A stretch of DNA of 64,000 bases from Carnegiea gigantea (Eukaryota; Streptophyta; Magnoliopsida; Caryophyllales; Cactaceae). Below, in pieces: positions 60,677 through 64,000 of this stretch. The position numbers were made by a program, and so were the translations under genes. The notes below the pieces were generated by a model, which did not search any database, had not been told where the DNA came from, and saw only the letters and a program-made list of their open reading frames with translations. Within the stretch, counting starts at the first letter, position 1; every line of letters begins with the position of its first letter. The stretch lies in the NCBI GenBank assembly GCA_029747015.1, contig JAKOGI010000826.1, forward strand, positions 162,001 through 226,000. The letters run 5' to 3'.

Positions 60677-63160
60677 ATGCGCAGGCGAAGTCAAAAGGAT
60701 CGACCACTTGTTCCTTTTGACCCAGAGATTGAAGCCACCGTTCGAAGACAAAGCGGTGCAAGGAAGCAGCAATAAGCACAAGTTCTGATGACTGGGCAAG
60801 GTGAAAGAGTTTTGCGAGATTATGCCCTCCCCCAAGCATCGGGCATAACCTCCTCCATCGTTAGCCCCGCCATCGAGGCTAACAATTTCGAGCTCAGCCC
60901 GCACTGATTACTTCTGTGGAGAGAGAGCAATTCGGTGGGCACCCCTCGGAAAACCCTAACGTGCACCTTCGCAGATTCCTTGCGAAGTGTGACACCATCA
61001 AGCTGAACGGGGTGTCCACGGACGCAATCCGCTTGCGGCTCTTTCCCTTCTCACTGCAGGATAGAGCCAGCGACTGGCTGCAGAACGAGGAGCCCAACTC
61101 GTTCACCATTTGGGAAGTACTCTCCAAGGCGTTCCTCAGCAAGTACTTTCCACCTGGCAAGACTGCCAAGCTGAGGACGGACATCACCTCCTTAGGATGG
61201 TGAGTCCCTTTACGAAGCATAGGAGAGGTTCAACGACCTCCAGCGCCAGTGCCCCCACCACGGAGTTCCTGACTGGCTCCTAATCCAAACCTTCTACAAT
61301 GGGTTGGAGCGGTCAGTGAAGATCTCGGTTGATGCCGCAGCAGGGGGAGCTCTAATGGGTAAATCTATCGAGGCTGCAAAGGCGTTGTTGGAAGAGATGG
61401 CTTCCAACAACTACCACTGGGCAAGTGAGAGTGTCACCCCTAAGAGAGGTGGTGGCAAGCACGCGGTGGACGCTGTGACGCTCCTAGCAAGCAGGGTGGA
61501 CGCCCTCGCACAGCGACTAGAGAAAGTGGCTACCTCATCAGCCACTTCTGCGGGGCCGTCCATGGGGACCTATGCCATTTGTGAGGCATGTGGTGTACAG
61601 GGCCACACCTCCGTTGAGTGTTACAATGCTCCCTCAAGCATTCAACACGTCAACGCCTACCATACTTACGCCTCACCTCCTCAAAATAACCCCCATCCCA
61701 CCTCATACAGCCAGGGTTGGAAGAGTCACCCGAACCCCCTCTACAAAAATTCCAACCCCCATCCCCAGAACTCCATGCAACCACCAGGTTTCCACAACCG
61801 AGCTCCCTACACTCCACCCCCTCCACCTCTTGAACCTACATCTCACCTGGAGAGTCTTATGGAGCGCTTCATAGCGACCCAGACTACGACCAACGAGACT
61901 CTTAAGGAGTCCATCCATCTACTGACCTCCAGGGTAGATGCCATGGCCGCCCATCAGAAAACGATGGACACACAGATTGCTCAGATTGCCCAACAGGTGA
62001 ACCACCTGTCTCGACCTCAAGGGCAACTTCCAGGCCAGATCGAAGTCAAACCCCGCCGCCATGTCAATGCCATCTCCACGATGGAAGAGGGGTTAGCAGA
62101 GAGCCCAGTGATGGTTCTTCAGGAGGTAATTCCTATTCCTGACTCTACAGGAACCGCGGGGCAAAAGAAGAAGGAGGAGAGTATGAGTTCTACTGAGGAG
62201 GCCACCCCTACACCTCCCACTAATTCTTATCAGCCGCCAGTGCCTTATCCTCAGCTGCTGGCCTGGTTCAAGCTATGTCAGTTCGAACCTAGATTTGCGC
62301 GCTTGCTGGAGATCTTACGCCGAATCTATGCCAGTAGCCCCTTTTTGGATGCTCTCAAGAATGCCCCTGCACAATTTAAATTTCTACGAGAGCTCCTGTC
62401 CAAGAAGGGGGATCCAGGGGACATCCCAGTGGCCCCCGTCATCGGATCCTGCAGCGCACTTCTATCGAAGCAGTCGTCATTGAAACTGCAGGATCCTGGC
62501 AGTTTCTGTATCCCATGCTGCATAGGGGATACGCAGATTGAGAGAGCCCTTTGTGATTTGGGCGCCAGTGTGAGCATCATGCCGCTCTCTCTCTGCCAGA
62601 AACTTCAACTGCGGAACCCTACACCCACCAGCATTGTCATTCAGCTTGCCGACTGCTCTACTCGGCAACCTATGGGCATTCTGGAGGATGTCCCTGTCCA
62701 GGTGGGTCAGTTCCTGGTCCCATATGATTTTATCATCCTCGACATGGACGAGAACTTCCCTGCCCCACTCATCTTAGGTCGCCCATTCCTTGCGACTGCA
62801 GGGGCGGTGATTGATGTGCAGACGGGCATCATGTCCTTCACCGTTTGTGGCAAGCGCGTGGATTTCCACTTCCCTCCACCCACACCACCTCCCACACCTG
62901 GTGCCCACTCTACACCTTCCGCCCCCACTCCCTCTCCTTTTCCACCTGCTCCGGGAGTGGCGGTCACTGATTGGGGTGGCGGGTCCCATCTGCGGCAGCC
63001 TATCCTGCCTCCCCCACCTCCATCACCTACTGCTGCTATTGGCGGGCCTCTTTGGGCGACGCTGATACCCTCCTTCTGCCATGGGGAGGTGTTGGCTGCA
63101 CCGTCATTCGCCACTTCACCTGCCCCACCTCCCTCCATCTCGCCCACGTCATCCTCCTGA
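60677..63160 (+). pseudogene. gag-pro: Athila-type gag and protease, broken
   Basis: It starts MRRRSQKDRPLVPFDPEIEA at 60677. A TAA at 60773 and a one-base loss near 60898 break the N-terminal part. 60916-61200 holds the gag core (EQFGGHPSENPNVHLRRFL, DRASDWLQNEEP). A frameshift near 61195 and a TAG where EAWERF is expected follow; the frame then stays open to 63160. It contains the knuckle CEACGVQGHTSVEC, long Pro/Thr-rich stretches, and a protease with CDLGASVSIMPLSLCQKLQ and APLILGRPFLATAGAVID. The C-terminal 100 residues are Pro-rich and of low complexity. There is no reverse transcriptase after the stop. Confidence 0.85.
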
Positions 63161-64000
63161 GGTAAGGGTCAAGCTTAGGACCTAAAATAAGCGCTTCTTG
63201 GGAGGCAACCCAAGGCCCTTATTGTTTTTCAACCAAAAAAAAAAAAGTGTATCACTCCCCGCTCTTCACAACGCCCCCTCCCTTGTCCTTTTTTCTGCAT
63301 CCCTTTCATTGCGGACAATGAACATCTCAAGCATGGGGGGGTGAGCTTGTCGCTCTTTGGGTAAAATTGCGGGGTCAGGGCGATTGACATCACTTGCATT
63401 CACATCATATAGATACTTGGTTGTTTTACCTTTTTATTCATCTAGAGCATGTACTTTAGAGCATATAGGATTAGAATTTGCACCACAAAAGGAGAAGTGA
63501 TCGAGTCGGGCATTCGTAAGCTTTCCAGGTACCCTATCTCACCCTTCTCTTCATTATCCTTTATATCTTTATTGCTTTCTTAGTTAGCTTTATTACTTTG
63601 GAAAAAAAAAATATCTGTGAAAACCCCTCTTGTGATGAGATTGAAAGGGATGATGATTGATTGATCATGTTGGGTTGTGTGTTGAGGCGTGACTTGTCTT
63701 GGTGTGAGTCTTATTGAAAATTGTGTTTGTCTTTGTCATCCGTAGTTTCTTTGCCCTGTGTTGCATGCTAACTACCCCTGAGATTCATGTGATTTAACTT
63801 AATTGACCTTGATGAATGGGACATACCTTGGAGTAAGTCACTTGACTGTGGTAGGTTTACGTGTAAGATTCTTGAGCCTAATGACTATTCATTACATGTA
63901 GTCTCTACTTCCTTTCATATGTGACTCCTCCATAATGCATCTCTAGAACTTGGTCTTGTTCTCCTTGAAACTGCATTTAGCAATTGCATGTGTTGACATG
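63161..64000 (+). other. Non-coding Athila interior after the protease
   Basis: It contains TAAGCGCTTCTTGGGAGGCAACC (63188-63210), a phrase common in non-coding parts of Athila-like elements, and a G-run near 63333-63342. There is no open frame. Either pol was lost or it lies further right. Confidence 0.55.

Larger units (their letters stand above)
59117..64000 (+). mobile_element. Athila-type Ty3/gypsy retrotransposon, 5' part (runs off window)
   Basis: An LTR of about 1.4 kb is followed by a primer-binding site TGGCGCCGTTGCCGGGGAC, characteristic of the Athila group, and by a gag-protease frame. The 3' end and second LTR lie beyond 64000. No reverse transcriptase follows the protease within the window, although in complete relatives it comes directly after. 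The gag frame is broken several times. Confidence 0.85.

Noticed and set aside
60916..61203. Separate small gene upstream of the long gag-protease frame.
   Set aside because: It is the gag core of the same protein, cut off by a frameshift near 61195 and a start-side frameshift near 60898.
62707..63147. Gly-rich minus-strand frame of 146 residues.
   Set aside because: Complement of the Pro-rich C-terminus of the Athila gag-protease; composition alone explains it.

Overview
The window looks like nuclear DNA from a flowering plant, most likely a eudicot. It is AT-rich and intron-bearing, carries long simple-sequence repeats, and almost every recognisable open frame belongs to a plant transposable-element family: CACTA, Helitron, RTE-type LINE, Ty3/gypsy of Tekay/Del, Tat and Athila type, and hAT-like short elements. 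I found no intact host gene, tRNA, rRNA or CRISPR array. Everything recognised is broken. The layout suits a gene-poor, repeat-rich chromosome region; the species cannot be named from the sequence.

Layout. 1-3074: AT-rich sequence with one short hAT-like element (2398-2829). 3075-26273: a decayed CACTA transposon on the minus strand, with a TNP2-type transposase gene and a TNPA/Transposase_24-type gene. Its transposase gene is split by a 14.2-kb insertion (6879-21110) made of three near-identical long terminal repeats (about 3.85 kb each) separated by two copies of a 1.3-kb gag-only interior. One 5-bp target duplication (CATTA) flanks the whole insertion. 26410-29765: a decayed RTE-type LINE (minus) ending in a SINE-like 3' module and a TTG tail. 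31198-39148: a Tat-lineage Ty3/gypsy element (minus) with two RNase H domains, GTCAC target duplication and a 3' deletion. 39154-46174: simple repeats, a foldback, a replication-protein-A-like pseudogene and a Helitron helicase fragment ending in a degenerate Helitron 3' end. 46175-54396: a second CACTA element (TSD CCC) with no visible transposase, interrupted by a 4.1-kb non-autonomous Helitron (49968-54096). 54397-59116: satellite-like repeats, an 874-bp hAT-like element and a second Helitron 3' half in inverted orientation. 59117-64000: the 5' part of an Athila-type Ty3/gypsy element (plus) with LTR, PBS and a damaged gag-protease frame; it runs off the window.

The history is nested: LTR array into CACTA-1, Helitron into CACTA-2. 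The least ordinary object is the three-LTR, gag-only array, whose LTRs are nearly three times longer than its coding interior and contain two internal tandem-repeat blocks. Other points of note are the in-frame stop pattern and repeated SVFxR linker of the Tat element, G-box clusters in two unrelated LTRs, and inverted Helitron 3' halves about 11.5 kb apart.
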